From Brachionus rotundiformis (lineage: Eukaryota; Rotifera; Eurotatoria; Ploima; Brachionidae), in assembly GCA_016802295.1 (NCBI GenBank), contig JAESIW010000154.1, positions 186,001 to 250,000 on the forward strand: a DNA stretch of 64,000 nucleotides. The letters run 5' to 3'. The notes under the pieces are model-generated. The model worked only from the letters and a program-made list of their open reading frames with translations. It did not search any database and had not been told where the DNA came from. Numbering within the stretch: position 1 is the first letter of the stretch; every line of letters begins with the position of its first letter. Below, piece by piece: positions 46,618-58,129 of this stretch. A program made the translations under genes and the position numbers.

Positions 46618-46745
46618 ATTATTCCTATTTCAAATTCGAAGATTTTTTTCAAAAGCTAAATTAATTTTTATAAATTATTTCTATAGAGATTTTTATCATA
46701 ATCAAAATATTTTTGATCTTAAATGAGTTATTTTTAATTTGTTTT

Positions 46746-49652
46746 AAAATATTTTATTAATGATTCTAAATCAGTATTTATTTTTGAAAAAATTATAAAA
46801 ATTCATTGTTATTTAACGTAACTAATTTAACTGTTAATTTGGAAAGCAAAAAAACTATAACTACAGCGATTCAAATAAATCAAAATTATAAATTTCCGAA
46901 GGGTAGTCAATTTTAATAAATTCATTTAAATAATTTATTTAAAGATATTTAAGAAAAATTAGGTAAAGTAAAAAGTTGAATTTCAATCAACAGATTGTTT
47001 CAAAGTATTTATTAACAAAACTTATTTATTTATCCTTCTAGCATTCTATCGACTTAATAAACCAATTATAGTAAAAGTAAAGAAAATTGGGGTTCAGGTT
47101 AACCTAAACCAATTGATTGTTCATTTAGCTTTCTTTGTTTAAAACCTAATTAGAATAAAAGAATAGTTATATAAAACATTTATAAAATTTATCCTTCTTT
47201 TATAATAATTGTTCTTTATTTCAAATTATTAAATTTTTTTTTATTTGTAAAAAAGATTTTATAAAGCAATCCTAAATCGATTTTTGTATGAATTGAAAAA
47301 TATTTTCAAAAAATAATAATAATTAACATATAAGCTACAGCAAGACAAGTTTGCGAAGGAAGCCTACTAGGGGGTCGCCTATGGCAGCTCTTTGCTCAAT
47401 ACACATAGAAACATAAGATAGAAAAATATAACCTAACCTTTAAATTGTAAATTCTTTTTATATAATTTGAAATTCTATTTTGATTTTGATTTTAAACATT
47501 TTTAAAAAAGGTTTTAATTGTAAAAAAATTTCAATTTCAAGGTTAATCAACAGGCTTGTGACCTTGTCATCAAGACTGTTTAACACTTCATCTATTTAAA
47601 ATAATATAAAATAATTTGACAATTTAATATAAGCGGTTAATAATAATTTGTTTAGAAAACAAAACATTGAAATATTTAAATAATATTTTGAATTTTTCGA
47701 TAAAATTTGGGAATTACAAATTAAAATGTTGGTTGTAAAATTATAAGCTTAGGCTAACTCTACTCCCTGGTCATATAGGACGTTTTATACTAGTTATAAT
47801 TTGTAACCAGTATTGTTGCTGGAATTAGATTTAAACTAAACTCGTAGTTATTAGGCTGTATTCATAACTAATGATTGATTGGAACTTGGAGAAAATTTAT
47901 AAAATAGAATGATATTCAAAGGATATAAATAAGAGGAAATATTTTGATTTTGAGGAATAAATTTATATTTTCAGCTCAAGATTTGAGTTTAATAAAGTTT
48001 CTAAAACTAGTCTAATCATTCCAATGCCAAGTCAAAGTTCAGTCCTAAGCTAACCGCTAAAAAAATTAATATTAGTAAAATTTGAATGATTAAATAATAT
48101 AATGTAATTATTAATTGATATTTAATTAGAACAGGAGCAGATAGAACGAATCTGCAGGAATAAATATAAATTTTAAAAGTTGTTCTTAACTGAATTAGTA
48201 ATAAACTACTAATATTTTAGTATTCAATTATAAAAATGAGAAAAAATTTTAAAAATTTATTTTAAAATAAAACACTTAAAATTATTTAAAACAAAAACCA
48301 AAAATTTAAAAAAATTGTATTTTTGAAAAAGAATAAAGAGTAATTTCACTGGATTATTGAGTCAATTATAAAACAAATCTTGTCAATTATAAAATTGACA
48401 ATAGATTGGTCAAAAAGTTTAGAATTGTATGAAAAACTCCAGCAAAGTGTATCGTTAAATGTGCACAATCCATGAAAGTTAGCACTTGACCATCTTTTCT
48501 CTGCACATGATACACTAAAATATATTTCGTTTACTTTGAACAAATCCATGCTTTTGTATTCATCTATCTTGCCCAAATTAGACATGGCAAAGTGAACAGC
48601 TCCATTTTCAAATTTAAAATCACTATCTATCAAATCAAGTAGAGCACTACTTAGCTTTGCATTCTCGTACATCTCATTATGTGCTATTCTCTCATGAATC
48701 GAGTCCGATTCACGTTTTGCCATTTTCCAAAAGTTCTTTCTCAAAAATTCTTTGTCAATAGACATGTCAATAAAATTGTCAGTTGTCAAATGACCATTGA
48801 GCGGAACGGGCCAAAAACCCATTGTCAAGTTGTCAATGTTGAGAAATGGTCTCAAATTGGCCAACATGTGGAAATAAATGCATTCGGTGAATTTTTTGTC
48901 ACATTTAAATTGTCTGTAAACTTCAAAATAGGCCAAAGCAGTAACTATATTAAAGCATCCAGCTAGCTTTGTTTGCTGTTCTTTGGCTTTTGTGTATAAT
49001 TTCTTCATTTTATCTGCCTCTATTTTGAAGCATTTGTATTTGGTTCGAGAGCTTAATCCAGTTTTATTCTTGAATTCTTTCGGAACTCTATTCTCATGTG
49101 GTATGTGATAATTGTCGTTCAAGTGAACATCAGCAATTTTTTTCTTGTCGTTTTGGAACAATTTTTCTTCTATTGATGGCTCAATCTGTATGACTTTGGT
49201 ATTGAGTCTTTGGTTTTTGATGCTTTTCTCAATCAAGTGAAGCAATTGTTGCAAAATAACTGCTCCATTTCTGCCATCAATAATCGCATGATGCACCGTG
49301 AAAACCATGCAATATTTGAATTGGCTCAATTGAATAAACATCAAGCGCCACAACAGTCCATTATTTGAGTCAACTGGCTTTGCGTTCATTTCCTGTTCAT
49401 GAAACATTTGCCAATCGCCTTCATTTCTCACACGCACAAACTTCACATTGTCCATGGAAAGAATTTTCCCCTTTGAAGCATACACAAAGTATCTCTCTCG
49501 AGAAAACTTTGCATGCTCTCCATCAAATTCGGTCCTTATTTTGGCACACAAAAGTGGATGTGCCTTCTTCCATGCATCTAAAGCTTTATGAATTTTGTGT
49601 CTATGTTCAAATAGATTTATCTTTGATTCGAATATTAAGCTGAATGGTAAAA
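46746..49652 (+). repeat. Left arm of a large palindrome
   Basis: Inverted copy of 51465-54382. Spot comparison shows no differences over the interior, including the whole acyltransferase coding part. The outermost 90 bp or so differ by a 10-bp indel near 46820 and a few substitutions. Inner edge lies at about 49652. Confidence 0.93.
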
Positions 49653-49720
49653 GGCATGATCTTATTGCTTAATCGGATTCAAAAATAAGTTCTGCATTAC
49701 CCATCTTCCGTATCAATTTT
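48346..49720 (-). pseudogene. Condensation-domain acyltransferase pseudogene (left palindrome copy)
   Basis: From 49652 down to 48346 the sequence is identical to the intact gene at 51287-52771. Beyond the arm edge, 49653-49720, it is still homologous but diverged (IRKMGNAELIFESD versus IRKLDSAELLLEQE) and contains a TAA stop at about codon 15 of that stretch. No ATG or N-terminal exon is left upstream. The remaining open frame of about 400 codons lacks the N-terminal helix, so a working enzyme is unlikely. The 3' flank is shared with the intact copy. Confidence 0.85.
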
Positions 49721-51286
49721 TTTTTTTTAAACCTTTTCACTTTTTTTATTTTATTTGATAATTTTGATAATATTGAATTCTGAAACATTGTCAATTTTCG
49801 ATATTTTATTTTTTCTCAGCTTTTTATGAAATTTTATTCTTATTTTATTAAATACTTTTTTATACTGGATCTCTTATTGCTAATTGTTTAAAGGTGAGTT
49901 TTTTCAAATTTTAGACAAGCCCCTCAGATACCTCTGATTTTGATACTAGATTAAAAGTAAATAGATACTCTTGTTGTCAAATCATGCGCTTTATAAAAGT
50001 TTGTGACGATTACATTGACATTTATCTTTAAATTTGAACATTATTTTAAAATCTATTTTTGGAATTTTATTTTACTAACATTTAAATTTTTAATTTCTAG
50101 TTTGAAAAATATAATTGAATTTTGACTTTTTATTAGCCGAATTTCTAGAATAGGATTAATTGAAATGTCATTTAGTTGTTATTTGAATTATTTCAAATTA
50201 TTCCTATAATTTTTAAATCAATTTCCGATTATCAAAATAAAAACTTATTTTTATCTTTAGAATAAAAAAATTTTTTTATCATTTTTTTGCAAAAATTTAT
50301 CAATTAAAAAAAGAAATTTATTTAAAAGTAAAATTAAAAATTAAATCAGAGAATTTTTTTTTTGATTAATCTATGAAAATATTTTTTAATTATCTATTAA
50401 TTTTAAAATAAATTTATCAATCAATTTTTTTTCAATTTCAATAATTAAAATTCTTAATAGAATAAATTATTTTATAAAAATAATTAAAAAATATTCATTA
50501 CGTAAATGTGAATATTTTAATTTAAAATTTGAGCTAGATTTATTTAAAAATATAAATAAGGTATCGGAAGATCTTTATTATTGATAATTTTAGAATGTAT
50601 TATCTAATTCTAAGACCTTGAAGCGAAAAGTGAGCTAGAAATCGAGCAAAATGAATGCTTGATTTCCTAAATTAATCTAAATATACGCGTATAAAAACCT
50701 TAAATTTTTTTAAAAGCTAAAAAAATTTCAAGGAGTTTTAAAAATTTATTTTTAGAATTAAGTCTTATTTAATAATAATCAACATTATCTCAACTAAATT
50801 TTATTTTTTGATCAGAAAGAAACCGATTAATGAATTGAAAAAATTAAGTTAATAACTTATTTGGTCAGAATTTTTAGTTTTATTCTAAAAGATACTTATA
50901 ATTAATAATATAAGTCAAATTTTTAAAACGCTATTATACTAGATATTACAATTTAAATGTTAGTAATATAAAATTGAAAATTTTTTGTTTAAATTCGAAT
51001 TAATATTTTAAAGGCCTTCAAAAAGATGTTCTATTTACTTTTACTCCAATAGACTTGGCTAAAATTAGAAATATCTCACCTTTGGGATAGACATTGAACA
51101 ATTAGCTAAAAAGAAAATTAAAAAAGTGGTTCTTAGATAATGCCATTTTAAACAAATAAAAGATAGCTCAAGGGTGTTAATAGCGATATAAATAATACCA
51201 AATTTTTCACTAAAAATTATTTAAAAATAATAAAAAATTTTGATTTTTAAAAGTTTTTAGAAAAAAAAAAGAATTGTAGAAATATA
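49721..51286. other. Palindrome spacer
   Basis: Unique AT-rich sequence between the arms; the 5' flank and promoter of the intact acyltransferase lie at its right end (a TATAAATA word is at about 51190). Confidence 0.5.
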
Positions 51287-52771
51287 ATGATTTCAAAAGT
51301 TAAAGAAGAAAAGAAGGATTCAAAATGGGCTCCAAAAGTTGACATATCAAGTCATTTCTACTCTGATTCGGTCAGTTATTTTGGAATGGAGGAAAATCAA
51401 GTGATCAGAAAATTGGATAGTGCTGAGCTATTGTTGGAACAAGAACAAGGAATGAAAAATATGCTTTTACCATTCAGCTTAATATTCGAATCAAAGATAA
51501 ATCTATTTGAACATAGACACAAAATTCATAAAGCTTTAGATGCATGGAAGAAGGCACATCCACTTTTGTGTGCCAAAATAAGGACCGAATTTGATGGAGA
51601 GCATGCAAAGTTTTCTCGAGAGAGATACTTTGTGTATGCTTCAAAGGGGAAAATTCTTTCCATGGACAATGTGAAGTTTGTGCGTGTGAGAAATGAAGGC
51701 GATTGGCAAATGTTTCATGAACAGGAAATGAACGCAAAGCCAGTTGACTCAAATAATGGACTGTTGTGGCGCTTGATGTTTATTCAATTGAGCCAATTCA
51801 AATATTGCATGGTTTTCACGGTGCATCATGCGATTATTGATGGCAGAAATGGAGCAGTTATTTTGCAACAATTGCTTCACTTGATTGAGAAAAGCATCAA
51901 AAACCAAAGACTCAATACCAAAGTCATACAGATTGAGCCATCAATAGAAGAAAAATTGTTCCAAAACGACAAGAAAAAAATTGCTGATGTTCACTTGAAC
52001 GACAATTATCACATACCACATGAGAATAGAGTTCCGAAAGAATTCAAGAATAAAACTGGATTAAGCTCTCGAACCAAATACAAATGCTTCAAAATAGAGG
52101 CAGATAAAATGAAGAAATTATACACAAAAGCCAAAGAACAGCAAACAAAGCTAGCTGGATGCTTTAATATAGTTACTGCTTTGGCCTATTTTGAAGTTTA
52201 CAGACAATTTAAATGTGACAAAAAATTCACCGAATGCATTTATTTCCACATGTTGGCCAATTTGAGACCATTTCTCAACATTGACAACTTGACAATGGGT
52301 TTTTGGCCCGTTCCGCTCAATGGTCATTTGACAACTGACAATTTTATTGACATGTCTATTGACAAAGAATTTTTGAGAAAGAACTTTTGGAAAATGGCAA
52401 AACGTGAATCGGACTCGATTCATGAGAGAATAGCACATAATGAGATGTACGAGAATGCAAAGCTAAGTAGTGCTCTACTTGATTTGATAGATAGTGATTT
52501 TAAATTTGAAAATGGAGCTGTTCACTTTGCCATGTCTAATTTGGGCAAGATAGATGAATACAAAAGCATGGATTTGTTCAAAGTAAACGAAATATATTTT
52601 AGTGTATCATGTGCAGAGAAAAGATGGTCAAGTGCTAACTTTCATGGATTGTGCACATTTAACGATACACTTTGCTGGAGTTTTTCATACAATTCTAAAC
52701 TTTTTGACCAATCTATTGTCAATTTTATAATTGACAAGATTTGTTTTATAATTGACTCAATAATCCAGTGA
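51287..52771 (+). CDS. Condensation-domain / alcohol acyltransferase-like protein
   Basis: 494 aa, intronless. It belongs to the CoA-dependent acyltransferase superfamily (condensation, AATase and PapA5-like proteins). The catalytic HHxxxDG motif is intact at residues 180-186 (HHAIIDG). Upstream are a helix with DSAELLLEQEQG and the substrate-tunnel segment WKKAHPLLCAKIRTEFDG. A FDPLTIS-type bridge region follows, here NLTMGFWPVPL. The late segment TFNDTLCWSFSYN corresponds to the DFGWG loop. Stand-alone animal members are uncommon; they could esterify an alcohol, lipid or polyketide. Substrate unknown. The last 436 codons lie in the right palindrome arm, and the N-terminus is outside it. Confidence 0.85.
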   Translation: MISKVKEEKKDSKWAPKVDISSHFYSDSVSYFGMEENQVIRKLDSAELLLEQEQGMKNMLLPFSLIFESKINLFEHRHKIHKALDAWKKAHPLLCAKIRTEFDGEHAKFSRERYFVYASKGKILSMDNVKFVRVRNEGDWQMFHEQEMNAKPVDSNNGLLWRLMFIQLSQFKYCMVFTVHHAIIDGRNGAVILQQLLHLIEKSIKNQRLNTKVIQIEPSIEEKLFQNDKKKIADVHLNDNYHIPHENRVPKEFKNKTGLSSRTKYKCFKIEADKMKKLYTKAKEQQTKLAGCFNIVTALAYFEVYRQFKCDKKFTECIYFHMLANLRPFLNIDNLTMGFWPVPLNGHLTTDNFIDMSIDKEFLRKNFWKMAKRESDSIHERIAHNEMYENAKLSSALLDLIDSDFKFENGAVHFAMSNLGKIDEYKSMDLFKVNEIYFSVSCAEKRWSSANFHGLCTFNDTLCWSFSYNSKLFDQSIVNFIIDKICFIIDSIIQ

Positions 52772-54382
52772 AATTACTCTTTATTCTTTTTCAAAAATAC
52801 AATTTTTTTAAATTTTTGGTTTTTGTTTTAAATAATTTTAAGTGTTTTATTTTAAAATAAATTTTTAAAATTTTTTCTCATTTTTATAATTGAATACTAA
52901 AATATTAGTAGTTTATTACTAATTCAGTTAAGAACAACTTTTAAAATTTATATTTATTCCTGCAGATTCGTTCTATCTGCTCCTGTTCTAATTAAATATC
53001 AATTAATAATTACATTATATTATTTAATCATTCAAATTTTACTAATATTAATTTTTTTAGCGGTTAGCTTAGGACTGAACTTTGACTTGGCATTGGAATG
53101 ATTAGACTAGTTTTAGAAACTTTATTAAACTCAAATCTTGAGCTGAAAATATAAATTTATTCCTCAAAATCAAAATATTTCCTCTTATTTATATCCTTTG
53201 AATATCATTCTATTTTATAAATTTTCTCCAAGTTCCAATCAATCATTAGTTATGAATACAGCCTAATAACTACGAGTTTAGTTTAAATCTAATTCCAGCA
53301 ACAATACTGGTTACAAATTATAACTAGTATAAAACGTCCTATATGACCAGGGAGTAGAGTTAGCCTAAGCTTATAATTTTACAACCAACATTTTAATTTG
53401 TAATTCCCAAATTTTATCGAAAAATTCAAAATATTATTTAAATATTTCAATGTTTTGTTTTCTAAACAAATTATTATTAACCGCTTATATTAAATTGTCA
53501 AATTATTTTATATTATTTTAAATAGATGAAGTGTTAAACAGTCTTGATGACAAGGTCACAAGCCTGTTGATTAACCTTGAAATTGAAATTTTTTTACAAT
53601 TAAAACCTTTTTTAAAAATGTTTAAAATCAAAATCAAAATAGAATTTCAAATTATATAAAAAGAATTTACAATTTAAAGGTTAGGTTATATTTTTCTATC
53701 TTATGTTTCTATGTGTATTGAGCAAAGAGCTGCCATAGGCGACCCCCTAGTAGGCTTCCTTCGCAAACTTGTCTTGCTGTAGCTTATATGTTAATTATTA
53801 TTATTTTTTGAAAATATTTTTCAATTCATACAAAAATCGATTTAGGATTGCTTTATAAAATCTTTTTTACAAATAAAAAAAAATTTAATAATTTGAAATA
53901 AAGAACAATTATTATAAAAGAAGGATAAATTTTATAAATGTTTTATATAACTATTCTTTTATTCTAATTAGGTTTTAAACAAAGAAAGCTAAATGAACAA
54001 TCAATTGGTTTAGGTTAACCTGAACCCCAATTTTCTTTACTTTTACTATAATTGGTTTATTAAGTCGATAGAATGCTAGAAGGATAAATAAATAAGTTTT
54101 GTTAATAAATACTTTGAAACAATCTGTTGATTGAAATTCAACTTTTTACTTTACCTAATTTTTCTTAAATATCTTTAAATAAATTATTTAAATGAATTTA
54201 TTAAAATTGACTACCCTTCGGAAATTTATAATTTTGATTTATTTGAATCGCTGTAGTTATAGTTTTTTTGCTTTCCAAATTAACAATTAAATTAGTTAAT
54301 GTTCGTTACGTTAAATAACAATGAAATTTTATAATTTTTTCAAAAATAAATACTGATTTAGAATCATTAATAAAAGATTTTA
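51465..54382 (-). repeat. Right arm of the palindrome
   Basis: Inverted copy of 46746-49652. Besides the acyltransferase coding part it carries about 1.6 kb of non-coding flank (52772-54382), including a less AT-rich patch at 53740-53770 that is also unidentified. Confidence 0.93.
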
Positions 54383-54424
54383 AGCATGACTTTTAATTAT
54401 TTTATATAATTAAAAGTCATGCTT
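54382..54424. repeat. Hairpin at palindrome outer edge
   Basis: Perfect 18-bp arms AAGCATGACTTTTAATTA and its complement, 7-nt loop. It begins at the last base of the right arm and is absent at the left edge. Confidence 0.85.
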
Positions 54425-55165
54425 CGATTTATGTTTATAATAATATTTTGAGATATAAATATTTGGAATAATTTTAAAATTTTTCGAAACAAAATTATAC
54501 TTTATTCAATCAACCTTTTTTTTATTTTTTTATTCTATTTTTCATTAAAAAGCTTTCAAAATATGAGTTATTAATTGGAATATATTTAAAAGTGAGTCAT
54601 TTATTTATTCTATATTTTAATATCAAAAAAAATACATATTAAGTTGGCTTTTTATAAATGCCTTTATTGCAAAACTTGATTTCTTATTTACAAAACATCT
54701 TTGATTTATTATAATTTTATAAAAACAATATTTCTCTAGACTTTCGGACTAATATTTTCGCTTTCAATAAGCTATTTTTATTTTAACCAGAATTTTTGAA
54801 AATTCGAAAATGTTAAAGAAAAATATTTAAAGCATTAAATAAATATCAAAAAAATGAATAATCATTTATTTAGAATTTCTTTGAAGATATTTAAAAACAA
54901 AAGAATGTCGTAGAAATTCTCACTTGAGTGATAAATTTTTTCCGGCTTCAAAATTTGTTTTAGAATTTTTTACTTCTCTTATATTTTCGAACTTTTAAAG
55001 CAATTATTTACAAATTTGATAAAAAATATTGTATTCTTAATTTTAATCAATTAATTTTAAATGAAATGTTTGAAATAATCTTAAAATGGATAAAATAATG
55101 CAAAAATTAAACAGCTTTATAATTTTATTCATCTATTTTACTTTTTTAAAATTTAAAATACAATT
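54425..55165. other. Intergenic, no gene seen
   Basis: AT-rich; a poly(A)-type AATAAA for the minus-strand small gene lies at about 55124. Confidence 0.5.
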
Positions 55166-55354
55166 TTAGTCCTCTTGTAAAACTATTAGTTGTGAGCAAC
55201 CACAATCTCCGAAAGGATGTTGTCCTGGATACGCATAAAAGCTTTGATATGGAACATATACAGTTTTATTAAACCTTATTTTGGAACTATTCAATAAATC
55301 ACTTAAATTTACATCGTCTCCAATTAGATTATTATCATCGAATATAACTTCCAT
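55166..55354 (-). CDS. Small hypothetical protein, 62 aa
   Basis: Single exon from ATG at 55354. The protein is acidic at the N-terminus (MEVIFDDNNLIGDDV) and has an aromatic/Pro/Gly C-terminal half (VPYQSFYAYPGQHPFG) with a CGC pair. No signal peptide or TM. Support for a real gene: a TATA box 40 bp upstream, a downstream AATAAA, and less biased codon use than random AT-rich frames. I do not recognise the family. Confidence 0.5.
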   Translation of the reverse strand: MEVIFDDNNLIGDDVNLSDLLNSSKIRFNKTVYVPYQSFYAYPGQHPFGDCGCSQLIVLQED

Positions 55355-55393
55355 TTTGAAAATGATTCTTTGTTAAGAAAAAATCAGCACTTT

Positions 55394-55401
55394 ATTTATA
55401 C
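55394..55401 (-). promoter_or_regulatory. TATA box of small gene
   Basis: On the minus strand GTATAAAT lies about 40 bp before the ATG. Confidence 0.5.
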
Positions 55402-56139
55402 CAGCAGCAATTTAATTATAAATTTTTTTAAAATTTTTTCGAATGAAAAACACCGAAAGAATTTTAATTGCTTAATGAACAATTTACATGAAGCCAAAAA
55501 ATAAAGTCATTGAAAAATATAGGTACTGTAGAAAATAACAACTTTGTAGAATGTTCTTCAATTTTAGAAATTAATTTTTTAGTTATTTTTTTATATTATT
55601 TTAAATAGCTCAAGCCATGTTTAATTTAAAATTAATTTCCTACATATTATTTGAGGAATTGGCTCGTGACATTTTTACTTTAAATAATTAATTATTAGAT
55701 TTACATATTCGTTTATGGTTCTAAATATCATAAAAAGATTTTAAAGATAAAATTTTAAAATAAATTTTAAATAATTCTTAGAGTAAATTGCTTCATGTTG
55801 GCAACTTAATCGAAAGAAGAATGTTTTTAGAATGAATAACTCGTTGAATCAGATAGAGAATTAAGATAAGAAATAAGTTAACCCTGTACTTAAGATTCAA
55901 CTTTTTCATTAAGAAAAAATCAACCAAGACAAATACTTATCATTTGAAGATAAAATATCGTTTTACAGACTTTATTTTTTCTTATTAAAAGATAATCGAA
56001 TATATAGAATAGCCTTATATTATTTACAATGATATAAATTTAGTTAAATATTTGTCAACTGATCTATAGCAGAGTTCTTTTTAAGTCATTTTCATTCTAA
56101 GTATGTCCTAGCCATCTCAGTCTTTTATTAATATACTAT
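55402..56139. other. Intergenic, no gene seen
   Basis: AT-rich spacer up to the LINE debris. Confidence 0.5.
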
Positions 56140-56370
56140 ATATACATAAATTACTTTTTAAAATTTAACATGGTTGTACTGGACGAAAAATCAAAACCCG
56201 TTCGCCATGTTAAAAGATATGGATACAAGAATAAGAGGTGTTTCATTTTATAAAAAAATATTCTAACAGTCTTGCTCTTACAGCTAAAAATAAAGCATCG
56301 CGTCTTTATATCAATGGAATGAAGCGCTAATTATTCATTTTGAGATATTTTCCAAAGAGTCTAACTTTTT
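56140..56370 (+). repeat. Dispersed repeat, copy B (LINE-derived)
   Basis: Matches 41500-41740 at roughly 85-90% by eye, with small indels that destroy any frame. Confidence 0.55.
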
Positions 56371-56920
56371 ATTTGTAATATTCAAAGCCAATAGGTTTCA
56401 AGTCTTCACCAAATTGATCTACTGCTTTCCCAAACATTGACAAGTTCCCGCTTTCCCTGTTCTTAATACATTTACTTAATTACTCTGTCTTCGCTCTTCT
56501 GTATAGCTCATCGTCCGACGATGTTTCAGGCCAGTGTATCTCAAGTATTCTCCTCAAACTACCAGTGTGGAAGGTGCTCAGTTATCATTTCTGTGATTAG
56601 ATCTAAGAATGGCCCAAAAGGTTTCTCTGTGTACGCTATCAAAAGCCTTCTTGAAGTCGACAAAATTTTGGATTAGCAGGCTTTTCCATTCCATGCTTTG
56701 TTCTATGATGTTCTTTAGTGCAAATATCTGTTCAATGAATCCTCTTGTTCTTCTCTAAGTATTTCGCTCAAAGAACCTCTGTCTGTCAAAATCTAATTCT
56801 TCCCAGAATTATTCCGCAGACGTCTTGTTTGCCATTGGTATCAGATTTATCATTCTCAAATTTTCGCATGACATTTTTTTTTTCCGGAAGCTTTACTCTG
56901 CGTCGACTTTCAAAATTTGG
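56371..56920 (-). mobile_element. LINE reverse transcriptase relic
   Basis: Minus-strand fragments in several frames: FIEQIFALKNIIEQ, NFVDFKKAFDSVHRETFW (RT motif with catalytic Asp region), then RRILEIHWPETSSDDELYRR from the post-RT domain. The YADD region between them is lost. Many stops. The post-RT part is the same domain as at 42430-42690. Confidence 0.75.
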
Positions 56921-57364
56921 TAAATAATTTCTTTCGCTCTGAATTAATAATAATATGAGCCACAACAGTCATTTTCAATAATTTGTCGTTTGTGAGCTCC
57001 AACTTAATTTTAAACTCAAGATTTTTTTATCAGCCGCAAAAATGGTCAAATTTTTAGAAATTAGAAATTAATTACTAAATAAGTTTTATATTTTTTATTT
57101 TTTTTATTTAAATAAAACTCTTAAATATTTTATTTTATTATGTAATAAAGAAATTTTGCTTTAAGTAAGTTAAATATTAAATTTTTCAAAATTTAAAAAA
57201 AGCCAATATTTAAAATTTTGAAACTAGTTAAATTTTCTTTTACCAAATATTTTCATTCCAAAAGTAAAAACCAATATGCTGATTAGCTTGAAAAGCTATT
57301 AGATATATATCTAATATCTGTGTGAAAATTCACCGAGTTTTTTGAACTAAAAACTATTTATAGA
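56921..57364. other. Intergenic
   Basis: AT-rich upstream flank of the methyltransferase-like gene. Confidence 0.5.
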
Positions 57365-58129
57365 ATGAAAAGAAAAGTCCCATTTGTCTTGGCATTTATT
57401 TGCGTCTACTTATTAATTAACATTAATATTTCAAAATTATCAATTAATAATAAATCAAAAGTTTTAAGGAAAAATCTAACGGATTTGTTTAACCAATTAG
57501 TCCAGGATCCAAATAAATTTATATTAAAATATGTAAAAACTCCTTTCGATTTGAGCTATGGCAGCAACTCAATACCACTAGCGGTCTGTTGTCTGCTTGT
57601 TGATGGAAATTATTTAGAACTTGGAATGGGAAGCTTTTCAACATCAATTTTACACAATATATCAATCGATCAGAATAGAGAGGCTATTTCGGTTGACACC
57701 GATTTAGGTTGGGTAAATAAGTTTAAATCTTACAATCAGAGTAAAAACCATAAGCTGTTTTATGTGAGAGATTATGAGAACTTGGAACAAGAACTGGGCT
57801 TTAACTTAACACAACTTGGGATCGTACTTGTTGACCATATTGATGCCGGCAGGAGGACAGAACATGCTAAACAGTTCTCTAAAAGGTCAGAGATTGTTAT
57901 TGTTCATGACTCAGAAAAAAGAAATGATGATTTTTACAGATATGAAAAAACCCGTCTACGATCATTTTTTAAATATGCCTGCAAATTTTCTCTTTTCCAA
58001 AACCAGCAACGAACATTTTACATATCAACTTTAATTTTGAGCAACTATATCGACTTGAATCAGATGGAAGAAATATTTTACAGAATAAAGACTAGTTATG
58101 GGCATGTTGCTTGCAATCTAACCATGTAG
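57365..58129 (+). CDS. Membrane-anchored methyltransferase-like protein
   Basis: 254 aa, intronless. An N-terminal signal anchor (FVLAFICVYLLI, residues 7-18) is followed by a lumenal Rossmann-type domain. LELGMGSFSTSIL resembles the SAM-binding motif I, and AISVDTD the acidic residue ending strand 2. LGIVLVDHIDAGRRTEHA and SEIVIVHDSE resemble the strand 4-5 region of class I methyltransferases. Several N-glycosylation sequons fit a Golgi or ER lumen location. Acceptor unknown; a sugar methyltransferase is possible because it sits tail to tail with a carbohydrate sulfotransferase, but that is inference. Confidence 0.65.
   Translation: MKRKVPFVLAFICVYLLININISKLSINNKSKVLRKNLTDLFNQLVQDPNKFILKYVKTPFDLSYGSNSIPLAVCCLLVDGNYLELGMGSFSTSILHNISIDQNREAISVDTDLGWVNKFKSYNQSKNHKLFYVRDYENLEQELGFNLTQLGIVLVDHIDAGRRTEHAKQFSKRSEIVIVHDSEKRNDDFYRYEKTRLRSFFKYACKFSLFQNQQRTFYISTLILSNYIDLNQMEEIFYRIKTSYGHVACNLTM

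Noticed and set aside
47340..47400. Less AT-rich patch as a possible small RNA gene
   Set aside because: No tRNA or known RNA fold could be drawn; only repeated because it lies in the palindrome.
48346..49551. Left palindrome ORF as a second functional enzyme
   Set aside because: Upstream stop, no ATG before the active-site region and missing N-terminus.
49365..52438. Antisense frames of 92 and 95 codons in both palindrome arms
   Set aside because: Mirror images of the acyltransferase coding strand; duplicated only because the arms are.
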